A stretch of 64,000 bases of DNA, taken from assembly GCF_002043005.1 (NCBI RefSeq), contig NZ_CP020332.1:124001-188000 (forward strand), written 5' to 3'. Positions 27,278-35,615 of this stretch are shown piece by piece (positions within the stretch are counted from its first letter, which is position 1; each line of letters opens with the position of its first letter). Origin of the DNA: Martelella mediterranea DSM 17316 (GTDB lineage Bacteria; Pseudomonadota; Alphaproteobacteria; Rhizobiales; Rhizobiaceae). The notes beneath the pieces were generated by a model that worked only from the letters and a program-made list of their open reading frames with translations, was not told where the DNA came from and made no database searches. Both the position numbers and the translations under genes were made by a program.

Positions 27278-28219
27278 TCAATCGATGGTTTTGCCGATAC
27301 TCGGCGTCCCCGCCAAAGCCCTGCCTTCCGGTACATCGCTGTCGAGAAGATAGATCGCCATCGCTTTCAAATCGGACTTTGAGAGGAACCGCGTTCCGTT
27401 CTGGACAACCTCACCCATGCTGCCGCCGAACACGTCTCCTGACGGGGTAACACCACTTTGCAGAGCATATGACAGATTGGCGACGGTCCATCCGCGATCT
27501 GCCAGATCGTCGGACAGGATTGATGGTGCCTTGTTTCCACCGGGCAGGTCGTCGTTGCCGGCAAAAACGGCATCTGGCATCCGGCCGCCCGCGAGGTTCC
27601 GACCGGTGTGACAGGCCCCGCAATGGGCGGCGCCGCGCACGAGTTGCCGGCCGCGGTTCCAGTCGACGCTCTTTCCTTCCACCGGTTCGGTCTGCGGATC
27701 ATGCATGAAAAGCGCACGCCATAGTTTCAGGCCCCAGCGTTGGTTGAACGGGAAACCGACATCGTGCGGTGGTGCGGGGTTGGTTACCGGTGCGACGGTC
27801 TGGAATGCTGCCCACATATCGGCGACGTCCTGATCGGAAAAATCCGCATAGAACGGATAGGTGAATGCCGGAAACAAGGGCTCGCCATCGGGCGAAACGC
27901 CCTGCCTGACAGTCATCGCGAAGTCAGACAGGCTCCAGTCTCCGATGCCGTGCTCGGGATCGGTGGTTATGTTCGGCGGGTAGAAGACGCCAAACGGGGT
28001 TTCGAGCGGGGCACCGCCCGCCAGCGGAGCGCCGCCATCCTCGAAATTCGTGTGACAGGCGATGCAACCGCTCGCGCGCGCCAGATAGGCACCGCGCTGG
28101 ACATCGCCGGTCAACTCGATCTCGGCGGGCGGTCGGCCAATCGGCCAAACCACCAACGCCGCGATTGCCGCCGTGCCGGAAAGGGCAAGGACGGCAACAC
28201 CTGCAAGAACCCGCCTCAT
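27278..28219 (-). CDS. Di-haem cytochrome c
   Basis: 313-aa exported cytochrome with an N-terminal signal or anchor (VLAGVAVLALSGTAAIAALVV) and two haem sites, ASGCIACHTNFEDGG near residue 53 and AAHCGACHTGRNLAGG near 200, each followed by its own helical domain. The pattern matches di-haem subunits of alcohol/gluconate dehydrogenase-type or thiosulfate-dehydrogenase-like cytochromes. In this operon it probably carries electrons between periplasmic donors and the respiratory chain. It starts 1 nt after the cytochrome c' frame ends. Confidence 0.85.
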   Translation of the reverse strand: MRRVLAGVAVLALSGTAAIAALVVWPIGRPPAEIELTGDVQRGAYLARASGCIACHTNFEDGGAPLAGGAPLETPFGVFYPPNITTDPEHGIGDWSLSDFAMTVRQGVSPDGEPLFPAFTYPFYADFSDQDVADMWAAFQTVAPVTNPAPPHDVGFPFNQRWGLKLWRALFMHDPQTEPVEGKSVDWNRGRQLVRGAAHCGACHTGRNLAGGRMPDAVFAGNDDLPGGNKAPSILSDDLADRGWTVANLSYALQSGVTPSGDVFGGSMGEVVQNGTRFLSKSDLKAMAIYLLDSDVPEGRALAGTPSIGKTID

Positions 28220-28220
28220 G

Positions 28221-28806
28221 TCATTTCACCTTCGCGCGGAAGCGGGTGTGACAGGACGAACAGGTGTCGCTGACCTTCGCGAAAACCGCGTTGGCGGGCA
28301 TCTCGGCCAGTTCTTCGCGCCCCATCGTGTCATCGGCCATCATGTCACCACTGCCCATCATCGAGTTGGCTCCCATCATGTCGGAGCCGCCCATCATGGC
28401 GCTTGTATTCGACTTGGTGTCCGACTGACTTGCGGGTGCGTTGTCAGCGGCAAGAGCCAGGCCTTCGGCGTATCTGTGCAACTCCTCGGCCAGGCCTGCA
28501 AAGCTCTCCCAATCGTTCCATATGGCGTCTTTCGCGACCGATGGCATGCCTGCGCTGCCGTCCGGGAACAGACGGGTCATGGCATCGCCAGCGTGCATGC
28601 CGATGGTTTCCGCAGCGTGCCGCACGGTATCAGCATCATACCCCGTCTCGCCGCTCATCATCGGGGCGACCGTGTTTCACGGCCTTGCCCATTGCCGACA
28701 TCGCGTCCATGCGCTCCTTCACGATACCGGTCGCGCCGCTATGGGCGAGCGCCGCCGATGCCACGCCGACAAGCACGGCGGAAGTGATAATCCCTGTAGG
28801 TTTCAT
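28221..28806 (-). pseudogene. Cytochrome c'-like gene with a frameshift
   Basis: Read together, two frames give a cytochrome c': signal peptide (TSAVLVGVASAALA) from the ATG at 28806, first helix (GIVKERMDAMSAMGKAVK), then after a one-base shift near 28674 the sequence PMMSGETGYDADTV through to the C-terminal haem site CSSCHTRFRAKVK. Removing one base there (GTGAAACACGG to GTGAAAACGG on the minus strand) restores a full four-helix protein. A Met-rich insert with repeated MMG/MMA motifs lies near residue 140, unusual for this family and possibly copper-binding. Either a true pseudogene or a sequencing error. Confidence 0.75.
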
Positions 28807-28807
28807 G

Positions 28808-29146
28808 TCATTGTCCTTCAAATCCTGATTTCGAGACGGGTCCGATCACGTGAGGAGGCCGGACCTTCGTGGTCGCGGCACGCCTGACGGGGTGTGCGCG
28901 CTCTGAATCCACCGTGATCGCCGCAAGTGCGCAGTCAATTCCCGGATGGCAATGTCCGAATGCCTCCTGGATGACAGTATGATCTTCGCCATGATCATCG
29001 TCGACCACGGCGTGCGTTGAGCTTGTCGCGGCGGGAGCAGAAGAATGGGCTTCAGCGCCCTGAGGGGTCAAGCCGAATGCGAAAAGCGCGCAGAGAATCA
29101 TCGCGCGTAGCAAGCCGACAGGTTCGATTTTGCGTCTTTCGTTCAA
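28808..29146 (-). CDS. Small secreted His-containing protein, unknown function
   Basis: 112-aa protein with a signal peptide (AMILCALFAFGLTPQGAEA) and a mature part containing several His residues and a GHCHPGIDCALAAI segment with two cysteines, ending in a Pro-rich tail. I do not recognise the family with confidence; the layout resembles small DUF2946-like secreted proteins of copper clusters. Its stop overlaps the cytochrome c' operon and its start overlaps the preceding cytochrome stop (29143-29146), so it is co-transcribed with the CueR-controlled operon. Periplasmic metal binding is plausible. Confidence 0.6.
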   Translation of the reverse strand: MNERRKIEPVGLLRAMILCALFAFGLTPQGAEAHSSAPAATSSTHAVVDDDHGEDHTVIQEAFGHCHPGIDCALAAITVDSERAHPVRRAATTKVRPPHVIGPVSKSGFEGQ

Positions 29147-29601
29147 AAGATGCCGTTTTCCTTCTGAAGCTCACGAATGTAACGCGTGATCATTTTCACG
29201 TCGCCATCGGTCACACCCTCCACCGCCGGCATGTTGCCGAAGTTCCAGTGATGCGCACGGACGCCGTTTTTTGCCGCGAGGACGAATGCCATGTCGGAGT
29301 GATGGTTTGGCTCATAGGTCTTGTGTACAAGCGGTGGGGCGACGCCGTTCTGGCCCGCCGCATTCGCACCATGACACTCGGCGCATTTGGCGTCGAACGC
29401 CCGCTTTCCGATCTGCGCGTCCGCCGACAGTTCGGCGGGAAGCGCCACCTCGACGATCGGTGCGCCCTCGGCCAGGGTGCTGGTATCGGGCGGAATCATC
29501 GAATGGCCCGTGCCTTGCGTCGCCCGTTGCGTCGCATTCCAGTAGACCGCAAACCCCCCGACGAGAAAGAAGGCGACGATCGCCAGCAATGTCTTGTTCA
29601 T
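29143..29601 (-). CDS. c-type cytochrome, membrane-anchored
   Basis: 152-aa mono-haem cytochrome c: N-terminal anchor (LLAIVAFFLVGGFAVYW), haem site KCAECHGANAAGQNG near residue 73, and a NMPAVEGVTDGDV Met-ligand region near 125. It contains a His-rich loop (YEPNHHSDMAF). It resembles small cytochromes fused or paired with oxidases. It is the second gene of the copper operon, after the L,D-transpeptidase. The haem would need the Ccm machinery, part of which is encoded at 36567-40774. Confidence 0.88.
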   Translation of the reverse strand: MNKTLLAIVAFFLVGGFAVYWNATQRATQGTGHSMIPPDTSTLAEGAPIVEVALPAELSADAQIGKRAFDAKCAECHGANAAGQNGVAPPLVHKTYEPNHHSDMAFVLAAKNGVRAHHWNFGNMPAVEGVTDGDVKMITRYIRELQKENGIF

Positions 29602-29634
29602 ACTTTTCTTGCCCCTCGCAACCGAATGCTTCGG

Positions 29635-30210
29635 TCAAATAAGTTTGACCTGTGTACCAACCGGCGATCTGTCGAAAACCCCGACAATTTGTTCGTTATA
29701 AAGGCCGATACAGCCATTCGACGATTTGCGACCGATCTTGCGCGTGTCGTTGGTGCCGTGAATGCGATAGTACTGCCAACTCAGGTGCATGGCACGAATA
29801 CCCAGCGGATTGTCCGGCCCGGGCGCCACATAGCGCGGCAGCGTCGGATCGCGCTCGATCATCGAGGGTGTCGGCGCCCAATCGGGGGCCTCATCCTTGA
29901 AGACCACTTCGGTATAACCGCGGCGTGTCAGCTCGTCGGACAACGGCACCGAGGTGGGATAGATACGCATCTCCCCATCGGCAGTCCAATGCTGGAGCAC
30001 CCTGGTGTTCGTGTCCGAGAGCAGGATGCCTTTGCCAAGGCTGTCGAAGTGATCCTGCCAAGCGTGTAGCCGGAAGGAAGACATGTTGCGCCTCACCACG
30101 GACGCTTCCTCCGCCCGAAGGAGTGTTGGGGTCGCCAGCGCGATAACACCGCTGGCACCCGCCGCCAGAAATCCGCGCCGGTTGAGGGGCTTTTCGCCAT
30201 TTTTTATCAT
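29635..30210 (-). CDS. Tat-exported YkuD (L,D-transpeptidase-like) protein
   Basis: 191-aa protein with a twin-arginine signal (NRRGFLAAGASGVIAL) and a YkuD domain: the His of HGTNDTRKIG and nucleophile Cys of SSNGCIGLYNE near residue 168. L,D-transpeptidases cross-link peptidoglycan or attach proteins to it and are copper-sensitive at the Cys. The usual SHGC(I/V)R has Gly in place of Arg here, so activity may be altered. It is the first gene behind a CueR-type promoter and may help remodel the envelope under copper stress. Confidence 0.88.
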   Translation of the reverse strand: MIKNGEKPLNRRGFLAAGASGVIALATPTLLRAEEASVVRRNMSSFRLHAWQDHFDSLGKGILLSDTNTRVLQHWTADGEMRIYPTSVPLSDELTRRGYTEVVFKDEAPDWAPTPSMIERDPTLPRYVAPGPDNPLGIRAMHLSWQYYRIHGTNDTRKIGRKSSNGCIGLYNEQIVGVFDRSPVGTQVKLI

Positions 30211-30248
30211 AACCTGCTCTCACATCTATTTCTTGCCTGTTTTAGCGG

Positions 30249-30279
30249 GATAAACCACCTTCCAGCACCGGAAGGTCAA
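30249..30279 (-). promoter_or_regulatory. CueR-type promoter of the cytochrome/oxidase operon
   Basis: Minus strand: -35 TTGACC (30274-30279), 19-bp spacer, -10 TTTATC (30249-30254). The dyad ACCTTCC-GGTGCT-GGAAGGT is perfect over 7-bp arms, the best of the eight sites. It drives eight genes down to 24630. Confidence 0.88.
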
Positions 30280-30326
30280 GCAGATGCCCCCTGACAAGAC
30301 CGTGATTTTTGTATCGGTTTGTATCG

Positions 30327-30357
30327 TTGACCTTCCGGCGCAGGAAGGCTTTAGCCC
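30327..30357 (+). promoter_or_regulatory. CueR-type promoter of the scs/CDF operon
   Basis: Plus strand: -35 TTGACC (30327-30332), 19-bp spacer with CCTTCC-GGCGCA-GGAAGG, -10 TAGCCC (30352-30357). It is divergent from the previous site, 47 bp away, and drives the seven genes 30388-36530. Confidence 0.82.
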
Positions 30358-30387
30358 ATCTCCTGTATGCTTGGAGATGCAACGAAA

Positions 30388-30675
30388 ATGAATGAATCTG
30401 AAACTCCTGTTGAGAAATCGAGCACGATGCCGGTGATGAAATACGCCATGTGGGCCTGCTGCGCGGTAATGCTGCTTCCAATCGCAGCGTTCGTGATGAC
30501 GGGGGGACTTGCGGGCGGATTGACCTCCGGGCTCTACGTCTTCGCACCTCTGCTTTTGTGCGTCGCCGCACATTTGATCATGCATCAGATGATGGGAAAA
30601 TCATGCCATGATACGAAGAGCGAGCGGACCGATGATGTTGCGATCCAGGTGGATCAAAAAGTAGCCGCCAATTAG
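30388..30675 (+). CDS. DUF2933-like small membrane protein
   Basis: 95-aa protein with two hydrophobic helices (about residues 17-37 and 42-65), the second ending in LLLCVAAHLIMHQMMG. This matches the LLLCVGMHFFMHGG end of the DUF2933 protein at 54605, so the two are relatives. The C-terminal Cys, His and Met residues could bind copper. I chose the ATG at 30388 because the ATG at 30367 lies about where transcription should begin, while GGAGATG precedes the later one. First gene of the CueR-controlled plus-strand operon. Confidence 0.65.
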   Translation: MNESETPVEKSSTMPVMKYAMWACCAVMLLPIAAFVMTGGLAGGLTSGLYVFAPLLLCVAAHLIMHQMMGKSCHDTKSERTDDVAIQVDQKVAAN

Positions 30676-30681
30676 GCCGGG

Positions 30682-30912
30682 GTGAGATTGGGTATCGTTC
30701 GCCGTCTTCTGCCGCTTTGGGCGATGCTCTTACTTGGCGCCTGCGCCCAGACCATCGCGCAATGCGAGCGAAGCGGTGATGTCCGGCTCTCTTCGAGCGG
30801 TCAGGTGGCCGACCTGCCTGCAGGTTGTGAGGTAAAGGAAATAACGGGCAGTGGGCTGGCAGTGCTTGAATGTCGGGACGGCAGGGAGGGCTTCGCCTTC
30901 GCTTTGGAATAG
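30682..30912 (+). CDS. Small predicted lipoprotein, unknown function
   Basis: 76-aa protein starting at GTG (30682), 6 nt after the previous gene. A lipobox LLLGAC (about residues 16-21) follows a hydrophobic signal, so it should be lipidated, as lgt in this same island would allow. The mature part is about 55 residues with two cysteines (AGCEV, LECRD). No family recognised. It lies between the DUF2933-like gene and a DsbA-like gene; a role in periplasmic thiol or copper handling is guesswork. Confidence 0.6.
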   Translation: MRLGIVRRLLPLWAMLLLGACAQTIAQCERSGDVRLSSSGQVADLPAGCEVKEITGSGLAVLECRDGREGFAFALE

Positions 30913-30930
30913 TTGTGAAGGTGACGGGAT

Positions 30931-31701
30931 ATGATTGAAGGACGGCGGAATACATTGGCAGTTCTTGCGACTGTTGCGGCCGCCTACGCCGGGTTTTGGT
31001 ATTTTCCGGAACTCGGTTCGACCGAACTCAACTTCGAGGACGTTCAATACCCGCGGGGCTTTCGCAGGCTGTCCGCCAGCGAAAGCTCGAGCGGCTTCGA
31101 TCTCTTCATCGGAATGAACGCCATGGGTCCGGATAGTCTGGCGGATGCCGAAGCGCGGGTCAGGGCAGATATCTGCGGTGCGCTCTACGGCGATGACCTG
31201 TCTGCAACACAGCGCGTTCCGGTGGCGTTTTTTACAGAGTATTATTGCCCTTATTGCCGTGTTCAGACCAGGACGCTTGCGGCGCTCGATGCACGTCCCG
31301 ACAGCAACCTGCGTGCCATCTGGCACGAATTGCCGCTTCTCGGGCAATCGTCGGAGGTCGCGGCCAAGGCGGCGCTGGCGGCGAAACGCCAGGGTGCCTA
31401 TGTCGCATTTCATGAACGGCTCATGAAATCCTCGTTTGTGGCGACACCGGAATATTTACAGGCTTTGGCGCGAGACATCGGTGTCGATCACCAACGTCTG
31501 ATTACCGACATGCGAAGCGCCCCTGTTACCGAAGAATTGGAAAACAGTGCTGCTCTCGCACGGGTATTCGGCATTTTTGGAACGCCCGCCCTGATAATCG
31601 GGCGAACGATCATCCAGGGCCAGATCGATGAGAAGACCATTCTGCGTGTTGCCGAGATGGAAATCGAGGAAGATTGGACGTCCCAGTGTCAGACAGCGTG
31701 A
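30931..31701 (+). CDS. DsbA-family protein, ScsC-like partner of ScsB
   Basis: 256-aa periplasmic thioredoxin-fold protein with an N-terminal anchor (LAVLATVAAAYAGFWYF), active site FFTEYYCPYCRVQ near residue 109, and the cis-Pro loop GIFGTPALIIG near 222. The stop codon overlaps the start of the ScsB/DsbD-type gene (TGATG), which strongly suggests that it is the substrate of that reductase, as ScsC is for ScsB in the suppressor-of-copper-sensitivity systems. It may reduce or isomerise disulfides wrongly formed by copper. Confidence 0.82.
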   Translation: MIEGRRNTLAVLATVAAAYAGFWYFPELGSTELNFEDVQYPRGFRRLSASESSSGFDLFIGMNAMGPDSLADAEARVRADICGALYGDDLSATQRVPVAFFTEYYCPYCRVQTRTLAALDARPDSNLRAIWHELPLLGQSSEVAAKAALAAKRQGAYVAFHERLMKSSFVATPEYLQALARDIGVDHQRLITDMRSAPVTEELENSAALARVFGIFGTPALIIGRTIIQGQIDEKTILRVAEMEIEEDWTSQCQTA

Positions 31702-33815
31702 TGAACAAATTCTCGCGGCTTTTCGTCGCAAAGCTGATTCTGCTGGTCTGCCTCGGTTTTCTCGGCGCGGGGCTGGCCAGTATGTCGAACGCCGCCGAAT
31801 CCGGGAGCTTTTCCAACCCGGCTCTCGAGGCGCGTCTGATCGCAGCCGAAAACGGAGTCGGCCCGAACGCGACGTCCCTGTCCGCCGGGCTGCATCTGGA
31901 GTTGGGCGAGGGCTGGAAGACCTATTGGCGGTCCCCGGGCGAGGTCGGCATCCCGCCCTCGATCGACTGGGCGGGATCGGAGAATGTGGAAGAGGTCGAA
32001 TTGCTCTGGCCCGCCCCGGAACGGTTCACGGCCTTCGGGATCGAGAATTTCGGATATCACGACGAGGTCGTATTTCCGCTGCGTATCGCATTGTCCGACC
32101 CCGGCGCGCCGGTGCGATTGAACGCCAATGTCACGCTTCTGACCTGCTCGACCGTTTGCGTCCCGCAGGAGTTCACACTGACCCTGTCGCTGCCACGAGC
32201 CAGCGGAATCGACGCGGATGCGGCGGCGCTCATCTCGGCCTATGCCGAAAAGGTGCCGGAGGAGGGGGCTGAGAGCGGTATCTCGATCCAGTCGGCCTAT
32301 CTCGACCCGGACATGACCGCCCTGACGCTGGTCGCACACAGTGAGCGTCCCTTCGCGGGCCCGGATGTCTTTCCCGAACTGGGCGCGGGCACGGCATTCG
32401 GCAAGCCGGATATTCGTCTGGGCGACGGGGGCCGTCTGCTCTGGGCCCGATTGCCCGTTCTGAGCGCGGCCGCGGATCTGCCCGATCTGCGGATCACCGT
32501 GACCGATGGCGACCGTGCGGCCAGCCTGTTCACGGAGTTGGCCGATGCAGCACCGCAGCCGCCCTTCGCCCTGGACCGCGTGCTGCCGGGTCTGGCGGAA
32601 CTGGCCTGGATCGCCGCAATCGCCTTCCTCGGCGGTCTTGTCCTGAACGTCATGCCCTGCGTGCTGCCGGTGCTCTCCATCAAGCTGTCCTCGGCGATGA
32701 AGAGCCGCGACCAGGGCGTGGGCCGTATTCGCAAGGGGTTTGCCGTCTCCGCACTCGGCGTTCTGGCGTTCATGTGGTCGCTCGCCGCTTTGACCCTCGC
32801 GGCGCGCGGTCTGGGGATGACCGTGGGCTGGGGGCTGCAATTCCAGAACCCCGTATTCTTGGCGGTGATGTTCATTGTCCTGGCCGTGTTTTCCGCCAAC
32901 CTTTTCGGGGCATTCGAAATCGAGCTGCCGTCTTCCTTGCAGACCCGGCTCGCCCGCGCCGGCGGTGGCAAAGGCTATAGCGGCGACTTTGCGACAGGTG
33001 CCTTTGCCGCCATCCTCGCGACACCCTGTTCGGCGCCGTTCCTGGGCACGGCTGTTGCCTTTGCGCTGGCCGGGCGGCTGCTCGATATCGCGGTGATCTT
33101 CACGGCCCTGGGGATCGGTCTGGCCTTGCCCTATCTCATCGTTGCCGCGTTTCCGGCGGCGATCTCGCGCCTGCCGAAACCGGGCCGCTGGATGCTGTGG
33201 CTGAAGATCCTGCTGGGGCTGGCATTGGCGGGCACAGCCGGCTGGCTGTTCTGGGTGCTGATCGGTGTCGGTGGCATGACGTCCGCGCTTGCGGTTCTGA
33301 CAGCCAGCGCAGTCCTCGTCGTGATTCTGTCTTTCAGTCGCCTGGCCGCAGGTGCTCGCTTGTCCGGGGCTGCGGCCACGGGCGCGTTGGCCATCTTCCT
33401 GGCGGGATTCCTTTCTGCGGCCGGCACGCCGAACGCCAAGCCGGCGACGGACTGGGCCGCATTCGACCGTCGAGAAATTCCGAAGCTCGTGTCGCGCGGA
33501 GAGGTGGTTTTCGTGGATGTGACCGCCGATTGGTGTCTCACCTGCAAGGCCAACAAGGCGCTCGTGCTTGACCGCGCGCCGGTTCGAACGGCCCTTCGCG
33601 CGCCGGGCGTGACGGCGATGCAGGCCGATTGGACCCGGCCCGACGAGGCAATCTCGCGCTATCTGGAGACCTTCGACCGCTACGGTATTCCGTTCAACGC
33701 TGTCTATGGACCCGGCGCTCCCGAGGGTATCGTCCTGCCCGAGCTCCTGTCGTCCGAAGCGGTTCTATCAGCGCTCGAGAAGGCGGCGGAGCGCGCGGTG
33801 GCGTCGGGCGGATAG
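31701..33815 (+). CDS. scsB: ScsB/DsbD-type transmembrane thiol-disulfide reductase
   Basis: 704-aa protein that moves electrons from cytosolic thioredoxin to periplasmic thiol proteins. A signal peptide is followed by an N-terminal periplasmic domain of ScsB type (LHLELGEGWKTYWRSPG, then ENFGYHDEVVFPL), eight membrane helices with the two redox cysteines in MPCVLPVLS (about residue 320) and TPCSAPFLGT (about 445), and a C-terminal thioredoxin domain with DWCLTCKANK near 612. It is coupled to the preceding DsbA-like gene. It could also feed CcmG (38206), linking this operon to cytochrome assembly. Confidence 0.88.
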   Translation: MNKFSRLFVAKLILLVCLGFLGAGLASMSNAAESGSFSNPALEARLIAAENGVGPNATSLSAGLHLELGEGWKTYWRSPGEVGIPPSIDWAGSENVEEVELLWPAPERFTAFGIENFGYHDEVVFPLRIALSDPGAPVRLNANVTLLTCSTVCVPQEFTLTLSLPRASGIDADAAALISAYAEKVPEEGAESGISIQSAYLDPDMTALTLVAHSERPFAGPDVFPELGAGTAFGKPDIRLGDGGRLLWARLPVLSAAADLPDLRITVTDGDRAASLFTELADAAPQPPFALDRVLPGLAELAWIAAIAFLGGLVLNVMPCVLPVLSIKLSSAMKSRDQGVGRIRKGFAVSALGVLAFMWSLAALTLAARGLGMTVGWGLQFQNPVFLAVMFIVLAVFSANLFGAFEIELPSSLQTRLARAGGGKGYSGDFATGAFAAILATPCSAPFLGTAVAFALAGRLLDIAVIFTALGIGLALPYLIVAAFPAAISRLPKPGRWMLWLKILLGLALAGTAGWLFWVLIGVGGMTSALAVLTASAVLVVILSFSRLAAGARLSGAAATGALAIFLAGFLSAAGTPNAKPATDWAAFDRREIPKLVSRGEVVFVDVTADWCLTCKANKALVLDRAPVRTALRAPGVTAMQADWTRPDEAISRYLETFDRYGIPFNAVYGPGAPEGIVLPELLSSEAVLSALEKAAERAVASGG

Positions 33816-33869
33816 GGCGCGCTCTTCATGTGGGGAGGCATCAATAAACTGCCACGGAAAGGAGGTTCG

Positions 33870-34814
33870 ATGAGTTCCGAAACAGAATTCCATATTCGTG
33901 GACACGGATCGCACATGCCGACAAGCGGGCGGGGTATGGTCATCTCGGCCTGGCTGACCGGCGTCTATTTCATCATTGAGCTTGGTATCGGGCTCTGGAC
34001 CGGATCGATCGCTGTCCTGTCGGATGCATTCCACACGTTTTCCGCCGTGGGCGGAATCCTCGTCGCCGTGGGCGCGGCCCGGCTTTCCCGGCGGCCTGCC
34101 GATGCAACATTCAGCTTTGGCTGGTACCGCTCCGAAATCCTCGGCGCGCTGGTGAATGGCGGGTTCCTGGCCGGAATGGCCTTCGTCGTTATCTATATGG
34201 CCGCGATGCGGCTGAACGCGCCCATCGACCTGCCGACAGGGCCAATGCTGCTTGCTGCAGCCGGGGGTCTTGTGACGGAGTTCATTTCGCTTGGCCTCAT
34301 CTGGAAACAGAGCCGGAGCGACATGAACGTGCGCGGCGCGCTCTGGCACATCATCCAGACCTTCGTGGGCAGCCTGCTCATCATCGTCACGGCGCTGGTG
34401 ATCCGCTTTACCGGTTTCCTGATGATCGACCCACTTCTGGGCATGGCTTTCGGCTTCGTGCTGCTCTGGGCCAGCTGGGGCATCCTGCGGGATGCGGCGC
34501 GGCTCTTGATGGAGGCAGCGCCGAGCGAGATAGATTTGAACTCGGTGATCGCGGATCTGGAAGCGCTCGACGGTGTGCACGACGCGCATCATGTCCACGC
34601 ATGGACATTGACCAGCGGGCGGAACGTGTTTTCGGCGCACCTTCGCGTGGGTGACGGCGTGGACCCGCAGGCGGTGCAACGACGGGCGCACCGCTTGCTG
34701 CGCCGCGATCACGGCTTCTTCTTCGTAACGCTCCAGACTGAAACCGAGTGTCTGGACGAGTCGGGTGCCGAGACGATCGATATCACCTCGGGCCATCAGG
34801 TCGGCCATGTCTGA
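33870..34814 (+). CDS. Cation diffusion facilitator (CzcD/ZitB-like) exporter
   Basis: 314-aa CDF transporter: six membrane helices with the metal-site residues in helix 2 (LSDAFHTFSAVGG, Asp and His) and helix 5, then a cytoplasmic domain (DGVHDAHHVHAWTLTSG) typical of CDF dimers. CDF proteins export Zn, Co, Cd or Fe against protons. The HxxxD-type order differs slightly from canonical HxxxD/DxxxD zinc sites, so the metal is uncertain. The start at 33870 follows AAAGGAGG. It is the fifth gene of the copper-inducible operon. Confidence 0.88.
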   Translation: MSSETEFHIRGHGSHMPTSGRGMVISAWLTGVYFIIELGIGLWTGSIAVLSDAFHTFSAVGGILVAVGAARLSRRPADATFSFGWYRSEILGALVNGGFLAGMAFVVIYMAAMRLNAPIDLPTGPMLLAAAGGLVTEFISLGLIWKQSRSDMNVRGALWHIIQTFVGSLLIIVTALVIRFTGFLMIDPLLGMAFGFVLLWASWGILRDAARLLMEAAPSEIDLNSVIADLEALDGVHDAHHVHAWTLTSGRNVFSAHLRVGDGVDPQAVQRRAHRLLRRDHGFFFVTLQTETECLDESGAETIDITSGHQVGHV

Positions 34815-35583
34815 CGGTTCGCTCCGCTTGTGGCTGGCACGCAAGCTGATCGGGCGCATCGTCGCCCGGGCGGCGGGGCGCGGCCTTGCCACGCGCGGCC
34901 TGCGCGACACGGAGGGGTGCGAGATCCGTTGGCTGACGCCCGAAATCGAGGCATTCGTGGTGGCGATGACCGCGGAAACCGTCCGCCTTCGCCCCCATGC
35001 GCAGCAGGCAGAGCTTCCGACTTTCGGTAGCCGGCTGATGGTGGAAATGGCGATCTGGACGATTGCAGCCGACCGCAGCCTGCGCGCTTGTGGCATCGCG
35101 CCCGAGACCGCGCGACAGGTGGTCGCCGATCTCGGCTGGGACATCTACCGGCGGATGCTGGCGCTCAGCGCATTGCCCGTGCGCCTGCTCACCCGCGATT
35201 CCGGCCGTCGGCTGCGCTGGACCATCCGCGCGCTGCTGGTGTTTCCCTTCGCGCCCTCCGGTGCGCCGGGTTACGCCGTTCGGGTCAGCCGGGACGGGGA
35301 CGACCTGTTCACGCATTTCACCCATTGCCCGCCGCAGAGCTTCGTGCGCCGCATCGCCCGGGCGGAGGACGATCCTGAGTCGCTGGAGTCGTTCCGGCAG
35401 AGCTGGTGCCGCTACGACTGGCCCGGTGCCGACGTCATCGCCGGGGATGGCCAGCGCGGTCACTATCGCCGCCGGCGTACTCTGTCCCATGGCGACCCGG
35501 TCTGCGACATGTGCTGGATCGGGAACGCGAGCCGCGACGCAATAAGTGGCCAGGAGGACCGCGACGAGCCGGCGGCGTCCTGA
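34807..35583 (+). CDS. Possible L-2-amino-thiazoline-4-carboxylate hydrolase-like protein
   Basis: 258-aa cytosolic protein. The C-terminal half (THCPPQSF, SWCRYDWPGADVIAGDG, RRTLSHGDPVCDMCW) resembles the ATC-hydrolase family, whose members end in a conserved R.RTL..GD..CD segment. That activity would yield cysteine from a thiazoline; whether this protein does so is not known. Several Cys and His residues make metal binding an alternative. The start at 34807 lies inside the end of the CDF gene (8-nt overlap), so it is translated with it. Confidence 0.55.
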   Translation: MSDGSLRLWLARKLIGRIVARAAGRGLATRGLRDTEGCEIRWLTPEIEAFVVAMTAETVRLRPHAQQAELPTFGSRLMVEMAIWTIAADRSLRACGIAPETARQVVADLGWDIYRRMLALSALPVRLLTRDSGRRLRWTIRALLVFPFAPSGAPGYAVRVSRDGDDLFTHFTHCPPQSFVRRIARAEDDPESLESFRQSWCRYDWPGADVIAGDGQRGHYRRRRTLSHGDPVCDMCWIGNASRDAISGQEDRDEPAAS

Positions 35584-35615
35584 GAGCGTGAACGAGAGAG
35601 GATCAGAACCGACCC

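Noticed and set aside
33768..35144. 458-codon open frame opposite the CDF exporter and the 34807 gene
   Set aside because: It spans two real genes antisense and matches no family.
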